Positions 1-8,208 of a stretch of 64,000 nt of DNA are shown in pieces. The DNA comes from Umezawaea sp049997955. GTDB taxonomy: Bacteria > Actinomycetota > Actinomycetes > Mycobacteriales > Pseudonocardiaceae. Where the stretch lies: the NCBI GenBank assembly GCA_049997955.1, contig JAEBDY010000009.1, positions 372,001 through 436,000 of the forward strand. Reading direction: 5' to 3'. Each line of letters opens with the position of its first letter. Position 1 is the stretch's first letter. The notes under the pieces were generated by a model, which was given only the letters and a program-made list of their open reading frames with translations, ran no database searches and was not told where the DNA came from. Position numbers and translations under genes: made by a program.

Positions 1-66
1 TGGATCGCGCCATCCCGTCCCAGTTGGTGGAGCCGACCGGACGCCCCGGCCGACGGCCTGTCGTGA

Positions 67-525
67 TCACAAGCCGATCTTGTCGCTGCGCAGCCACCCC
101 GTGCGGGGGAAGCGGGTCAGCTCGGGCAGGACGTGCGGGCCCACGGATTCGGTCGCGGTGCGCCAGGCCGTGATGCGTTGGGGCCAAGGGGCTCCTGCCT
201 TGGAACGGTTGTAGGCGTTGGTGTGCCAGGGAAGGTCGTCGATCGACAGGGTGTCGTCGAAGAGCTTCTTGGCGATGACCTCGTGGGCCGCGTCCGGTGA
301 CGACACCTCTGTCGGTGGCAGCACCGCGGTGACGGTGGCGCGGGAGACGATGCCCCGGCCGCCTCCTCGCAAGTCGTCGCAGGCGTAGTAGGTGAACGCG
401 GGTTTCAGTTCGGCGGTCGGCCACGGCGCCGGGACGTAGCCCGGCTGCCAGAGCACCCAGCTGAGCGCGGTCCGGCCACCCTGCGGAGTCCAGCCGAGGC
501 GGAGCCTGATCCAGGTTTCGTTCAT
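67..525 (-). CDS. Hypothetical protein downstream of comEC
   Basis: Encodes 152 residues that I do not recognise. The protein is rich in Trp and Pro and has no signal peptide or membrane segment, so it is probably cytoplasmic. ATG at 525 is chosen because a purine-rich AAGGAAGAAGGGG stretch lies just upstream. A GTG six codons earlier overlaps the comEC stop but would place the ribosome site inside the gene. It lies 14 bases after comEC on the same strand and is probably the last gene of the comEA-comEC transcript. In mycobacteria this position is held by holA, which this protein does not resemble. No function is proposed. Confidence 0.7.
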   Translation of the reverse strand: MNETWIRLRLGWTPQGGRTALSWVLWQPGYVPAPWPTAELKPAFTYYACDDLRGGGRGIVSRATVTAVLPPTEVSSPDAAHEVIAKKLFDDTLSIDDLPWHTNAYNRSKAGAPWPQRITAWRTATESVGPHVLPELTRFPRTGWLRSDKIGL

Positions 526-539
526 GCCCCTTCTTCCTT

Positions 540-2861
540 TCACTTCTTGCGTCGTACGACGCGTGGACCGGTTTCTCCGCCGAGAACGGCGGTGTCGCCG
601 TCCCGGTCGGTGCGCAGCACCAACGCGCCCTGCCGGGTGAGCGCGTCGAGCACAGCGCCGTTCGGGTGGCCGTAGCGGTTGCCCGCACCGACGCTGACCA
701 GTGCGATCCTGGGCCTGACCTGGGCGAGGAACTCCGGCGCCGAGAACCTCGATCCGTGGTGGGGGACCTTCAGCACTTCGGCGGCCACATCGACGTGTCC
801 CCCGAGCAGATCCGTCTGGCCCGCCAGTTCGATGTCACCGGTCAGCAGCACCCTCCCCGCGGCGGTGTGGGCCCGCAGGACCAGCGAGGAGTCGTTGATC
901 GCGGTGTTGGTTTCTCCGGTCGAAGCGGGTTTCTCCCTGGGTCCCAGGACTTCCAGCGTCAAGCCCGGCCACTCCAGGCGTTGACCAGCGGTCAGTTCGA
1001 CCAGTTCCACCTCGGCCGCTCGGGTCTGGCGGCGGACCTCCTCCCATGCCCAGGTCGGTTCGTGCGACGGTCCGATGGCGACCGCGCCCACGCTGCGATC
1101 GGCCAGCACGGCGGTGAGACCGCCGATGTGGTCCGCGTGCAGGTGGCTGAGCACCAGCAGCGGGATTCGCCTGATCCCGAGACGACGCAGGCAGGCCGCG
1201 ACCGGCCCCGGATCAGGGCCCACGTCCACCAGCACCGCCCGGCCGGGCTCGGCTGTGGCCAGCACGAGCGCGTCGCCCTGACCCACGTCGCACGCGACGG
1301 CCGACCAGCCGGTCGGCGGCCATCCCGGTGTCACGACGCTGGTGGGGATCAGCACCAGCACCACGCCCACCAGTGCGGCTGCGAGGAGCGCGCGGGTCCG
1401 CCTCGCCCTCAGGAGGGCGTACGCGAACAGCAGGACCACCGCCAGCAGCAGTCCTCCGAACCAACCGCCCGGCCAGCGGACGGACGCGCCGGGCACCTCG
1501 GAGGCGCGTCTGCCGACCGTGATCAGCCAACTCGCCTCCGGACCGGCGAGCTCGACCAGCAGTCGGGCGGCGCCCTCGTGCAGCGGTGCGGCTATCGCGG
1601 CGAGCACGCCCAGCACGGTCGCGGGTGCGACGACCGGAGCGACCAGCATGTTGGCCAGCACGGCGACCAGGCTGATCCGGCCCGAGATGCCGACCACCAG
1701 TGGCGCGGTGGCCAGGCTCGCGGCCACCGGTACCGCCAGGGCTTCGGCCAGGCCGACCGGCATGCCCCGGTCCCGGAGTGACGCCGCCCATCTCGGGGCG
1801 AGGAGGACCAGTGCGGCCGTCGCCACGACCGACAGTCCGAAGCCGGGATCGGCGCCCAGTGCCGGGTCGTACAGGACCAGCACGATCACCGACGCGGCCA
1901 AAGCGGGTAAGGCAGATCGTTCTCTGCCCAGCACCAGGGCCAGCAGGGTCACCGCGCCCATCACGGCCGCTCGCAGCACACTCGGTTCCGGGCCCGCCAG
2001 GATCACGAAGCCGACCAGCGCGAGAGCGGCGCCTGCCGCACAACCTCGTGGGCCGACGCGGAAAGCCCTCAGCAGCAACAAGACCGCGCCGCAAAGAATG
2101 GCCAGGTTCGCCCCGCTGACGGCCAGCACGTGGGCCAGGCCCGCCGTGCGGAACTCCTCCACGACCCTCGGTGACAGTTCGGCGGTGTCGCCGACCACCA
2201 GCGCCGGTAGGAGGCCCGCTGGTTCCGGGTCCAGGGTGGTGCTGGCCTTGCGGAGTCCGGAGCGCAGGACCTCGGCGGCTCGCTGCCAGACCGGGGCGCC
2301 GCCGACGTTCTGCGGTGGACCACGGACGCGGAGGACCGCTACCGTCAACTCGCCCTCTCTGGGCGGTGCCAGGACGCCGCGAGCGGTGACCTCTTGGCCT
2401 GGCAGCAGATCGCGCCAGCCGGTGGCGGGTGCCAGGAGCACCAGCGTGCCCTTCTGCTCGTAGGTTCGGCCTGCCACCTGGAGCCAGTGGATGTCGGCTT
2501 GGACCACCACCGCGTCGATGCTGCTGGGGCGGGCCGCGAAGCCGTCGGTTCGCACCCCGCGGGGTCTGGTGGAGAGTTCGGCGCGGAGCACGACCGACTC
2601 GGCCTGTACGGCCGCGGACCGGGCGGGATGAGCGGCCGACTGGTGGACCCGGACGCCGATGGTGATCGCGGCGATCGGCGCCACGACCACCAGTGCCATG
2701 GCGCAGGTCCTCTCGCACCAATCGCGGTGAACGGCCAGCGCGCCCGCGAGGCAGGCCCCCGCGCCGGTGAGGACGGCGATCTGCCAGTTCCCGAGTAGAC
2801 CGCACAGAGCGATGGCCCAGACCGTGAGCGCCGCGGGGATCAGGCGGAATCTCGGGTTCAC
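540..2861 (-). CDS. comEC: ComEC/Rec2 family DNA-uptake channel protein
   Basis: A 773-residue integral membrane protein of the ComEC/Rec2 family, which in naturally competent bacteria forms the channel carrying single-stranded DNA across the cytoplasmic membrane. Hydrophobic helices occupy the N-terminus (about 8-60). The competence domain with many transmembrane segments spans about 210-510. A C-terminal metallo-beta-lactamase-like domain contains the metal motif HLHADHIGG near residue 573 and a PHHGS motif further on. Length and domain order are typical. The GTG start overlaps the stop of the preceding open frame by four bases (GTGA). Competence has not been shown for most actinomycetes, so the family is certain but the physiological role is inferred. 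Confidence 0.95.
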   Translation of the reverse strand: MNPRFRLIPAALTVWAIALCGLLGNWQIAVLTGAGACLAGALAVHRDWCERTCAMALVVVAPIAAITIGVRVHQSAAHPARSAAVQAESVVLRAELSTRPRGVRTDGFAARPSSIDAVVVQADIHWLQVAGRTYEQKGTLVLLAPATGWRDLLPGQEVTARGVLAPPREGELTVAVLRVRGPPQNVGGAPVWQRAAEVLRSGLRKASTTLDPEPAGLLPALVVGDTAELSPRVVEEFRTAGLAHVLAVSGANLAILCGAVLLLLRAFRVGPRGCAAGAALALVGFVILAGPEPSVLRAAVMGAVTLLALVLGRERSALPALAASVIVLVLYDPALGADPGFGLSVVATAALVLLAPRWAASLRDRGMPVGLAEALAVPVAASLATAPLVVGISGRISLVAVLANMLVAPVVAPATVLGVLAAIAAPLHEGAARLLVELAGPEASWLITVGRRASEVPGASVRWPGGWFGGLLLAVVLLFAYALLRARRTRALLAAALVGVVLVLIPTSVVTPGWPPTGWSAVACDVGQGDALVLATAEPGRAVLVDVGPDPGPVAACLRRLGIRRIPLLVLSHLHADHIGGLTAVLADRSVGAVAIGPSHEPTWAWEEVRRQTRAAEVELVELTAGQRLEWPGLTLEVLGPREKPASTGETNTAINDSSLVLRAHTAAGRVLLTGDIELAGQTDLLGGHVDVAAEVLKVPHHGSRFSAPEFLAQVRPRIALVSVGAGNRYGHPNGAVLDALTRQGALVLRTDRDGDTAVLGGETGPRVVRRKK

Positions 2862-3577
2862 GGTGTCGCCTGCCGAGGAGGGGGGAAGCGATTCGGGAGG
2901 GGTGGTGAGGGAGGACGGGCACTCGGCGATCCCTCTGGGGCAAGGGGTTCCGTGCCGGCCTGGCGTGTTGTCCGCTGTGGCGATGTCGTGCTTGGCGGGA
3001 GCAGGTGGCGAGCGGACTGTGGTCGAAGGGGTGCGACCCGGACCGAGACGGGTGCTTGGCTCAGCACACGGTGGGTGGCCGGGCGAGTTGCCCGTGGTCT
3101 TGCGCCTTTGCCAGCCAAGGGAAGACAGCGAGAAGCAGCGGTCGAGGCGTGGACTTGGTTCAGGGCAGGGTCGGAGGTTGGGCCGGTCGGTTGTCGCTTC
3201 GACGCAGTGCTGATCGGGGACAGGTGGTGGGAGGCCTGTTGTGGTTGCAGCACTGGGGCGTGCGGTCGAGGCGGTGTGGGAGTGGCGGCTGGGCGACGAG
3301 TGCGGATGTCCGGGAGCCAGAGCCTGCGGTCGAGGATTCGCCAGTTGCGGACGAGCCGTTGCAACGCCTTGGTCTGCTGAGGGTTGGTGTTCGTCGCTGT
3401 GCGGACGGGTGCGGTGGGGTTGGTGCGGTCGCCGGGTCGAACAAGCTGGTGGTGCCCGGAAGTCGGCGGGGATGGATCGGGGACGAACTCCGGTGGGCAG
3501 CCGTGGTTGGTGGAGTGAGGGAGCGGAACGGGCTGGGGTGACTCGGGGGAGGTGGCGGTGCGGAGTGTGGTGGTCAT
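2858..3577 (-). CDS. Possible coupled, Pro/Arg/Thr-rich open frame between comEA and comEC
   Basis: A 239-codon open frame fills the whole space between comEA and comEC. Its ATG overlaps the comEA stop (ATGA) and its TGA overlaps the comEC GTG (GTGA), the arrangement of translationally coupled operons. The product would be soluble and mostly disordered, rich in Pro, Thr, Arg, Ser and His, with no domain I recognise. A short hydrophobic-aromatic patch (residues about 74-92, with LVRNWRILDRRLW) is the only ordered-looking part. By my hand reading, third-position G/C is only about 60 percent, much lower than in neighbouring genes, so this may be a spacer kept open by chance. The double four-base overlap is the main argument for translation. 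Confidence 0.4.
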   Translation of the reverse strand: MTTTLRTATSPESPQPVPLPHSTNHGCPPEFVPDPSPPTSGHHQLVRPGDRTNPTAPVRTATNTNPQQTKALQRLVRNWRILDRRLWLPDIRTRRPAATPTPPRPHAPVLQPQQASHHLSPISTASKRQPTGPTSDPALNQVHASTAASRCLPLAGKGARPRATRPATHRVLSQAPVSVRVAPLRPQSARHLLPPSTTSPQRTTRQAGTEPLAPEGSPSARPPSPPLPNRFPPPRQATP

Positions 3578-4323
3578 AGTCGGACCAATTCGCGGAGCTT
3601 GACCAGTCGGTTGTCGCCGATGCCCTCGATTTCGCGCAGCTGGTCCAGTGAGGTGAACGGGCCGCGTTTGGTTCGGCGGTCGAGGATTCGCTGGGCGGTC
3701 ACGGGGCCGACGCCCGGCAGGCTGTCCAGCTGCTCCTTGGTGGCGGTGTTCAGGTCCAGCTTCTCGTCAGGACCCGGATCGGCGGGTGCGGCCACGGGCG
3801 CGGTGCCGACCGCGACCTGTTCGCCGTCCACGACCTTGCGGGCCAGGTTCAAGCCCTGTGGACGGATGCCGGGGTTGATGCCACCCGCGGCGTTGATCGC
3901 GTCGGCTACTCGGGCACCGCTCGTGACCGTCACCAAGCCGGGCGTGGGGACTTCGCCGACGACGTTGATCACCAGCGGATCGGGCGGGTTCGAGGTGACG
4001 GCCGCTATCGCGACGGGCAGGTCGGGTGGGGCTTCCGGGGTCGGGGACTGCCACCAGACCGCCACGAAGACCACCAGGCCGGTGGCGGAGGCGATGGAGG
4101 CGTAGAGGGCACGGCGTTTGCGGGGAGGCGCGGCGTCGGGCAGCCAGCGCTCCACCAGTCTGTCCGCCTTGCGGCGGGCCCAGCGGAAACGCGGGGGCGG
4201 GTCGGTGGCGCCGTCGGAACTGGTGAACACGACCGTCTTCGGCGACGGGTCCGCCTTGGCCTGCGCGGCCAGTGCCTCCAGGCGCGTTCGGGAGGCTTCC
4301 GGGGTGGTGCGGTGGTCGAACAT
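3574..4323 (-). CDS. comEA: ComEA family helix-hairpin-helix DNA-binding protein
   Basis: 249 residues. ComEA is a membrane-anchored DNA receptor that hands double-stranded DNA to the ComEC channel. The protein has a basic cytoplasmic N-terminus, one transmembrane helix at about 72-91, a SLBB-type domain at about 117-172 (VINVVGEVPTPGLV) and a C-terminal helix-hairpin-helix pair at about 188-249 (LNTATKEQLDSLPGVGP, then IEGIGDNRL). This is the standard actinobacterial architecture. In mycobacteria eis stands between degV and comEA; here degV is the direct upstream neighbour, separated by about 150 bases that carry two DnaA-box-like repeats. Confidence 0.93.
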   Translation of the reverse strand: MFDHRTTPEASRTRLEALAAQAKADPSPKTVVFTSSDGATDPPPRFRWARRKADRLVERWLPDAAPPRKRRALYASIASATGLVVFVAVWWQSPTPEAPPDLPVAIAAVTSNPPDPLVINVVGEVPTPGLVTVTSGARVADAINAAGGINPGIRPQGLNLARKVVDGEQVAVGTAPVAAPADPGPDEKLDLNTATKEQLDSLPGVGPVTAQRILDRRTKRGPFTSLDQLREIEGIGDNRLVKLRELVRL

Positions 4324-4375
4324 GGGTTCGACGTTAGGACGGTCCGCGGTCAGTGCGAAGTGGGAGTTGGTGAAC

Positions 4376-4403
4376 TGTGGACAGGTGGCGGGGGTGTGGA
4401 CAG
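4376..4403 (-). promoter_or_regulatory. Two DnaA-box-like direct repeats upstream of comEA
   Basis: On the minus strand CTGTCCACA occurs twice, at 4384-4376 and 4403-4395, as part of the repeat CCTGTCCACA. Each copy differs by one base from the actinomycete DnaA box TTGTCCACA. The copies are in the same orientation, 19 bases apart (about two helical turns), and lie 53-80 bases upstream of the comEA start. DnaA binding is inferred from sequence only. Confidence 0.4.
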
Positions 4404-4475
4404 GTTCGGATCTTGAAAGCGGTTTTGTCGGTGCCGTATGGCATCATGCCGCCGCTTTCCGTCTACTCCGGACGG

Positions 4476-5348
4476 TCAGATGTCGCCCGGCAACACCACG
4501 ACGCCCAGCACGCCTGGACCGGTGTGGGCTCCGATCACGGCGCCCACCTCGGAGATCAGGCAGCCCGACGAGCCGGGGACGCGTTCGTCCAACCTGGTCG
4601 CCAGCTCGGCCGCGCGTTCAGGAGCGGCGAGGTGGTGCACGGCCAGGCCGACGGGGCCGTGGCCCGCCGCCAGCACGGCCAGGTCGACCAGTCGCCCGAT
4701 GGCGCGGCTCATCGTGCGGACCTTCTCCAGCGGCACGATCCGGCCGTCCTCCACGTGCAGCACGGGTTTCACGGCCAGAGCGGTGCCGACCAGAGCGGCG
4801 GCGTTGGTGATCCGCCCGCCCCTGCGGAGGTGTTCGAGGGTCTCCACGCAGAAGTAGGCGCGCAAACGCTTGGCCACGCTTGCGGCCGCAGCCTCCACGT
4901 CCTCCGCGGACCCACCCGCGGCGGCGGACGCGCACGCGGACAGCACGGCGAAACCGAGGCCCATGCCGGTGGCGCGGGAGTCGACCACCCGGATCCGCGT
5001 CGGGTCCACCTCCTCGGCGGCCAGGCGTGCGGCCTCCCAGGTCCCCGACAGCTCGCGGGACAGGTGCACGGACACGACGGACGTCGCCCCGCCGTCCAGC
5101 ACCGAGCGGTACACCTCGGCCAGTTCGCCGGGCGTGGGCCTGGACGTGGTCACGCGGCGGTGCTCGCCGAGCGCGGACGCGAGTTCGGCCGGACCGAAGT
5201 CGAGCCCGTCCAACCGACTGCGGCCGTCCACCGCCACGTGCAACGGCACCACGCGGATGTGGTGGCGTTCGGCGAACCCCTCCGGCAGGTACGCCGTGGA
5301 GTCGGTCACAACGGTGGTGGACACGAGTGCGGACATTACGGCTCTCAC
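4476..5348 (-). CDS. DegV family fatty-acid-binding protein
   Basis: 290 residues. DegV proteins bind a fatty acid between two alpha/beta domains; some act as FakB, presenting fatty acids to FakA kinase. The family motif TDSTAYLP is near residue 16 and VVDSRATGMGLGF lies in the middle. No fakA-like gene is visible in the window. The GTG start at 5348 overlaps the stop of the OctT-like gene (GTGA). ATG at 5336 is an alternative that drops four residues. The order gpgP-octT-degV matches M. tuberculosis Rv2419c-Rv2417c, where the first two act in methylglucose lipopolysaccharide synthesis, so a lipid-supply role is plausible but inferred. Confidence 0.9.
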   Translation of the reverse strand: MRAVMSALVSTTVVTDSTAYLPEGFAERHHIRVVPLHVAVDGRSRLDGLDFGPAELASALGEHRRVTTSRPTPGELAEVYRSVLDGGATSVVSVHLSRELSGTWEAARLAAEEVDPTRIRVVDSRATGMGLGFAVLSACASAAAGGSAEDVEAAAASVAKRLRAYFCVETLEHLRRGGRITNAAALVGTALAVKPVLHVEDGRIVPLEKVRTMSRAIGRLVDLAVLAAGHGPVGLAVHHLAAPERAAELATRLDERVPGSSGCLISEVGAVIGAHTGPGVLGVVVLPGDI

Positions 5349-6067
5349 TCGGTCGAGTGGCTCACCGCCACGGACCTGATGAGATCCGCCATCGCGGAAC
5401 CCATCAGGTCGTGCCCTTCCCAGCCCCAGTGCATGCCGTCCGGGTTACCGCGCCCTGACCGCACGTGATCGCCGACGACCGCGGCCACGTCCAGCAGCGG
5501 CACGCCCGTGCGACCGCTCCACGCGCGCACCGCGCGTTCGGCGGCGGGCCGTCCGGTGTGCACGCTCCCGTACGCGGCCGAGCGGTGCACGGACGGCACC
5601 ATCCCGATCGGCTTGATCCCCGGTTCCAGCGCGTGCACGGCCCGCACCGAGTCGTCCAGGTAGCGCACGGTCAGGTGCGGCGGCAGCGCGACCGGGTAAC
5701 CGCCCAGCAGCCGCGACAGCGCGGGCTGGGCGGCCTTGTAGCCCGTGCGGGCCCAGCGGCGCAGGCCGTCGGGCCGCAGGTACCGCAGCCCCTGCCGCAG
5801 GTACGTCGGCAACGGCGACGGCAGCGTGTCCATGTGCCCCACGGCGAACACGACCACGTCCGTGCGCGGCAGCAGCGACCAGACGCGCGGGTCGCCGGTC
5901 AGCGACCACCAGGCGTCGCGGGCCGTCCACCCGAAGCCCGCGGCGAGTTCCGCGTGGCCTCCCAGCGCCTTGGCGGCGATGTTCGGCCACAGGCCGGGGT
6001 GGTCGGCGGGCAGCGGCCCGTCGGGACCGTGGAACGCCAGCGAGTCGGCGAGAACCAGCAGCCTCAA
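5345..6067 (-). CDS. octT: SGNH-fold acyltransferase, OctT-like (diglucosylglycerate octanoyltransferase)
   Basis: 240 residues of the SGNH hydrolase fold. The N-terminal block LLVLADSLAFHG carries the Asp-Ser nucleophile motif and the C-terminal block GNPDGMHWGWEGH carries the Asp/His pair. The mycobacterial relative at this locus (Rv2418c) transfers octanoate to diglucosylglycerate, an early step in methylglucose lipopolysaccharide assembly. The TTG start at 6067 overlaps the gpgP stop (TTGA), and the homologous region begins there. The frame stays open further upstream, but that part is only a shadow of gpgP. Synteny with gpgP and degV supports the call; substrate identity in this organism is not established. 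Confidence 0.75.
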   Translation of the reverse strand: MRLLVLADSLAFHGPDGPLPADHPGLWPNIAAKALGGHAELAAGFGWTARDAWWSLTGDPRVWSLLPRTDVVVFAVGHMDTLPSPLPTYLRQGLRYLRPDGLRRWARTGYKAAQPALSRLLGGYPVALPPHLTVRYLDDSVRAVHALEPGIKPIGMVPSVHRSAAYGSVHTGRPAAERAVRAWSGRTGVPLLDVAAVVGDHVRSGRGNPDGMHWGWEGHDLMGSAMADLIRSVAVSHSTE

Positions 6068-6678
6068 CGAGTGGGTCCGGCGTTGTACGACGACAGCCGC
6101 CAGCGGCCGTCTCCGTCCGGCCGACGGGTGAACACGGTCCAGTGGCAGTTGCCGATGCCACCGAGCTGACCCCACGACCCGATCGGCAGGTTGAGCAACT
6201 TGCCGGTCAGGGCGGAGATCAGGCCGCCGTGCGCGCAGAGCATCACGGTCCCGTCGAACTCGCGGTCCACGCCGTCCACGACCTCGGCGGCACGGTCCGC
6301 GACCTCGACCCTGGTCTCGCCGTCCGGTGGCGCGATCGTGGGATCGGACCGCCACAGGTCGATCATGCCCGGCCACTCGGCCTCGACCTCGGAGTTGGTC
6401 AACCCCTGCCACTTGCCCAGGTTGGTCTCGCGCAGGCGTTCGTCGATCCGCAGCGGGATGCCGACGGCGTCGGTGAACACCGTCGCCGTGTTCGTCGCCC
6501 GCCGCAGATCCGACGCGACCACCAGCTCGGGTGCGAACTTGGTGAGCACGGGCACCGCGAACCTGGCCTGGTTCCACCCCGCCTCGGTCAGCGCCGAGTC
6601 GAGGTGGCCCTGCCAGCGTCCCGTGGCGTTGTAGTCCGTCTCACCGTGCCGCCACAGCACGAGCCGGTTCAAGGTCAT
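6064..6678 (-). CDS. gpgP: Glucosyl-3-phosphoglycerate phosphatase-like histidine phosphatase
   Basis: 204 residues of the histidine phosphatase superfamily. The catalytic motif RHGETDYN contains the phospho-accepting His at about residue 11, and the second catalytic His lies in CAHGGL. In mycobacteria the protein at this position (Rv2419c, GpgP) dephosphorylates glucosyl-3-phosphoglycerate to glucosylglycerate, giving the primer later acylated by OctT. ATG at 6678 is chosen because it starts the conserved MTLNRLVLWRHGE block, 7 bases after the rsfS stop. The downstream gene starts inside the stop codon. Superfamily membership is certain; the substrate is inferred from gene order. Confidence 0.85.
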   Translation of the reverse strand: MTLNRLVLWRHGETDYNATGRWQGHLDSALTEAGWNQARFAVPVLTKFAPELVVASDLRRATNTATVFTDAVGIPLRIDERLRETNLGKWQGLTNSEVEAEWPGMIDLWRSDPTIAPPDGETRVEVADRAAEVVDGVDREFDGTVMLCAHGGLISALTGKLLNLPIGSWGQLGGIGNCHWTVFTRRPDGDGRWRLSSYNAGPTR

Positions 6679-6685
6679 CTGGTGC

Positions 6686-7081
6686 TCACGCCTCCGCCGT
6701 CTGGTCCTCTGCGGGGGCGTCCGCGGACGCCTCGAACTCGATCTGCGGGCAGTCCTTCCACAACCGCTCCAGGCCGTAGAAGCTGCGCTCCTCGACGTGC
6801 TGCACGTGCACCACCACGTCGACGAAGTCCAGCAGCACCCAACGGCCCTCGCGGGCGCCTTCACGGCGCACCGGCTTGCGGCCCGCTTCCCGCATCTTGT
6901 CTTCGATGTTGTCCACGATCGCGCTGACCAGCCGCTCGTTGGGAGCGGAGGCGATCACGAAGCAGTCCGTGATCACGAGCTGGTCCGACACGTCGAGCAC
7001 GATCACATCGTGCGCCTTCTTCTCGTCCGCCGCGCTAGCGGCGACCAGCGCCAACCGTCGTGCCTCGTCGGTGGCTGCCAC
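6686..7081 (-). CDS. rsfS: Ribosomal silencing factor RsfS
   Basis: 131 residues of the RsfS/Iojap family. RsfS binds ribosomal protein L14 and blocks joining of the 30S and 50S subunits when nutrients are scarce. Family signatures are VIVLDVSDQLVITDCFVIAS and, near the end, WVLLDFVDVVVHV. GTG at 7081 is preferred because AGGAGAG lies five bases upstream; a GTG four codons earlier is also in frame. It follows nadD in the usual nadD-rsfS order of actinobacteria. A small hairpin (7097-7116) lies in the nadD-rsfS gap. Confidence 0.95.
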   Translation of the reverse strand: MAATDEARRLALVAASAADEKKAHDVIVLDVSDQLVITDCFVIASAPNERLVSAIVDNIEDKMREAGRKPVRREGAREGRWVLLDFVDVVVHVQHVEERSFYGLERLWKDCPQIEFEASADAPAEDQTAEA

Positions 7082-7178
7082 ATCTCTCCTCACCAGCGAC
7101 CCGAGGATCCGGGTCGTACATCACTTCGATGCGCGCGGATACGCCCGCACGAGTTAATGAGGGTACCGGCGAGCGGAC

Positions 7179-7775
7179 CTAGTCCGGCACCGAGTAGAGC
7201 GAGCGCTTGGAGATGTACTGCACGACACCGTCCGGGACGAGGTACCAGACCGGCAGTCCGGAGGCCGTGCGCGCCCGGCAGGCGGTCGACGAGATGGCCA
7301 TCGCGGGCACTTCCACGAGGGACACGGACCCCTCCGGCAGGTGCTGACCGTTGAGTTCGTAGCCCGGTCGGGTGACTCCGATGAAGTGCGCGAGGTCGAA
7401 CACGTCGGACGCGCGGCGCCACGACACGATCTGCTCCAGCGCGTCCGCGCCGGTGATGAAGAACAGGTCGGCGTCCGGGTGCTCGGCCTTGAGGTCGGTG
7501 AGCGTGTCCACGGTGTACGTGGGGCCTTCGCGATCGACGTCGACCCGGCTGACGGAGAACCGGGGGTTCGACGCGGTGGCGATGACCGTCATCAGGTAGC
7601 GGTCCTCGGCGCGGCTGACGACGCGGGACGTCTTCTGCCACGGCTCGCCGGTGGGGACGAAGATCACCTCGTCGAGGTCGAACCTCGCCTGCACCTCGCT
7701 GGCCGCCACGAGGTGGCCGTGGTGCACCGGGTCGAAGGTTCCGCCCATGACCCCGAGTCTGCGCCGGTTCGACAT
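7179..7775 (-). CDS. nadD: Nicotinate-nucleotide adenylyltransferase NadD
   Basis: 198 residues. Transfers AMP from ATP to nicotinate mononucleotide, giving deamido-NAD in NAD synthesis. The nucleotidyltransferase motif GGTFDPVHHGHL is at residues 11-22, SWRRASDVFDLAHFIGVTR lies in the middle, and the ISSTACR motif of the ATP site lies near the C-terminus. The length is normal for bacterial NadD. ATG at 7775 opens the conserved N-terminus. It is the first gene of the nadD-rsfS-gpgP-octT-degV run on the minus strand. Confidence 0.96.
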   Translation of the reverse strand: MSNRRRLGVMGGTFDPVHHGHLVAASEVQARFDLDEVIFVPTGEPWQKTSRVVSRAEDRYLMTVIATASNPRFSVSRVDVDREGPTYTVDTLTDLKAEHPDADLFFITGADALEQIVSWRRASDVFDLAHFIGVTRPGYELNGQHLPEGSVSLVEVPAMAISSTACRARTASGLPVWYLVPDGVVQYISKRSLYSVPD

Positions 7776-7982
7776 GGCTGGTCAGCCTACGGGTCCGGCG
7801 GGCTGGTGGTCGTCCGCTCCCGTGAACGGCCACCAGCCCACTTCGGACTCCCCGTCCGCGGCCCTGGGGGAGGAAGCCGCCTCCGGTCCACGCGGTCCAG
7901 CAGCGGAGCCGCGTACCGGGGTGACGACGCCGCTCCGGGGTCATGACGCCGAACGGGCGGACTTTTTTTCACCGCTTCGGGG
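7776..7982. other. Intergenic spacer with short repeats between nadD and the ferredoxin gene
   Basis: About 207 bases without a supported gene. An inverted repeat GGCTGGTGG/CCACCAGCC lies near 7800-7838. A related stretch, CCGGGGTGACGACGCCG then CCGGGGTCATGACGCCG, occurs at about 7916-7951, and a run of seven T on the plus strand lies near 7962-7969. This spacer separates the conserved nadD operon from the accessory P450 genes and is a likely insertion junction; that is inference. Confidence 0.4.
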
Positions 7983-8204
7983 TCACAGCTCCGGAGCGAT
8001 CACCGCGCCGTCACCGTCGCGCACCAGGATCGCCTCCATGGGGCACGATTCGGCGGCGTCGACCACCAGCTCGTCGGGCTCGACGAAGTCCCGCGCGGCT
8101 GTGGCCTTGCCGTTCTCCAGCCGGAAGTACGCCGCCGCGCTGGAGGCGCACATGCCCGTCCCGATGCACGCCTCGCGGTCGACCTGGACCTGCCACCCGG
8201 TCAT
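7983..8204 (-). CDS. [3Fe-4S]-type ferredoxin, probable P450 redox partner
   Basis: 73 residues. The cluster ligands are in CIGTGMC (two Cys with five residues between) and a later CP in ESCPMEAI. This three-cysteine pattern is typical of the 3Fe-4S ferredoxins that pass electrons to actinomycete P450s. It starts four bases after the stop of the adjacent P450 and is therefore co-transcribed with it. No ferredoxin reductase is encoded nearby, so electrons must come from a reductase elsewhere. Confidence 0.92.
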   Translation of the reverse strand: MTGWQVQVDREACIGTGMCASSAAAYFRLENGKATAARDFVEPDELVVDAAESCPMEAILVRDGDGAVIAPEL

Positions 8205-8208
8205 GGAC

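Noticed and set aside
1..66. 3' end of a plus-strand gene at the left window edge
   Set aside because: One frame ends with TGA at 64-66, but only 21 codons are visible and none look familiar, so no feature is claimed.
6068..6577. Long N-terminal extension of the OctT-like gene
   Set aside because: It runs through gpgP in another frame and is Arg/Gly-rich; the SGNH motif begins right after TTG at 6067.
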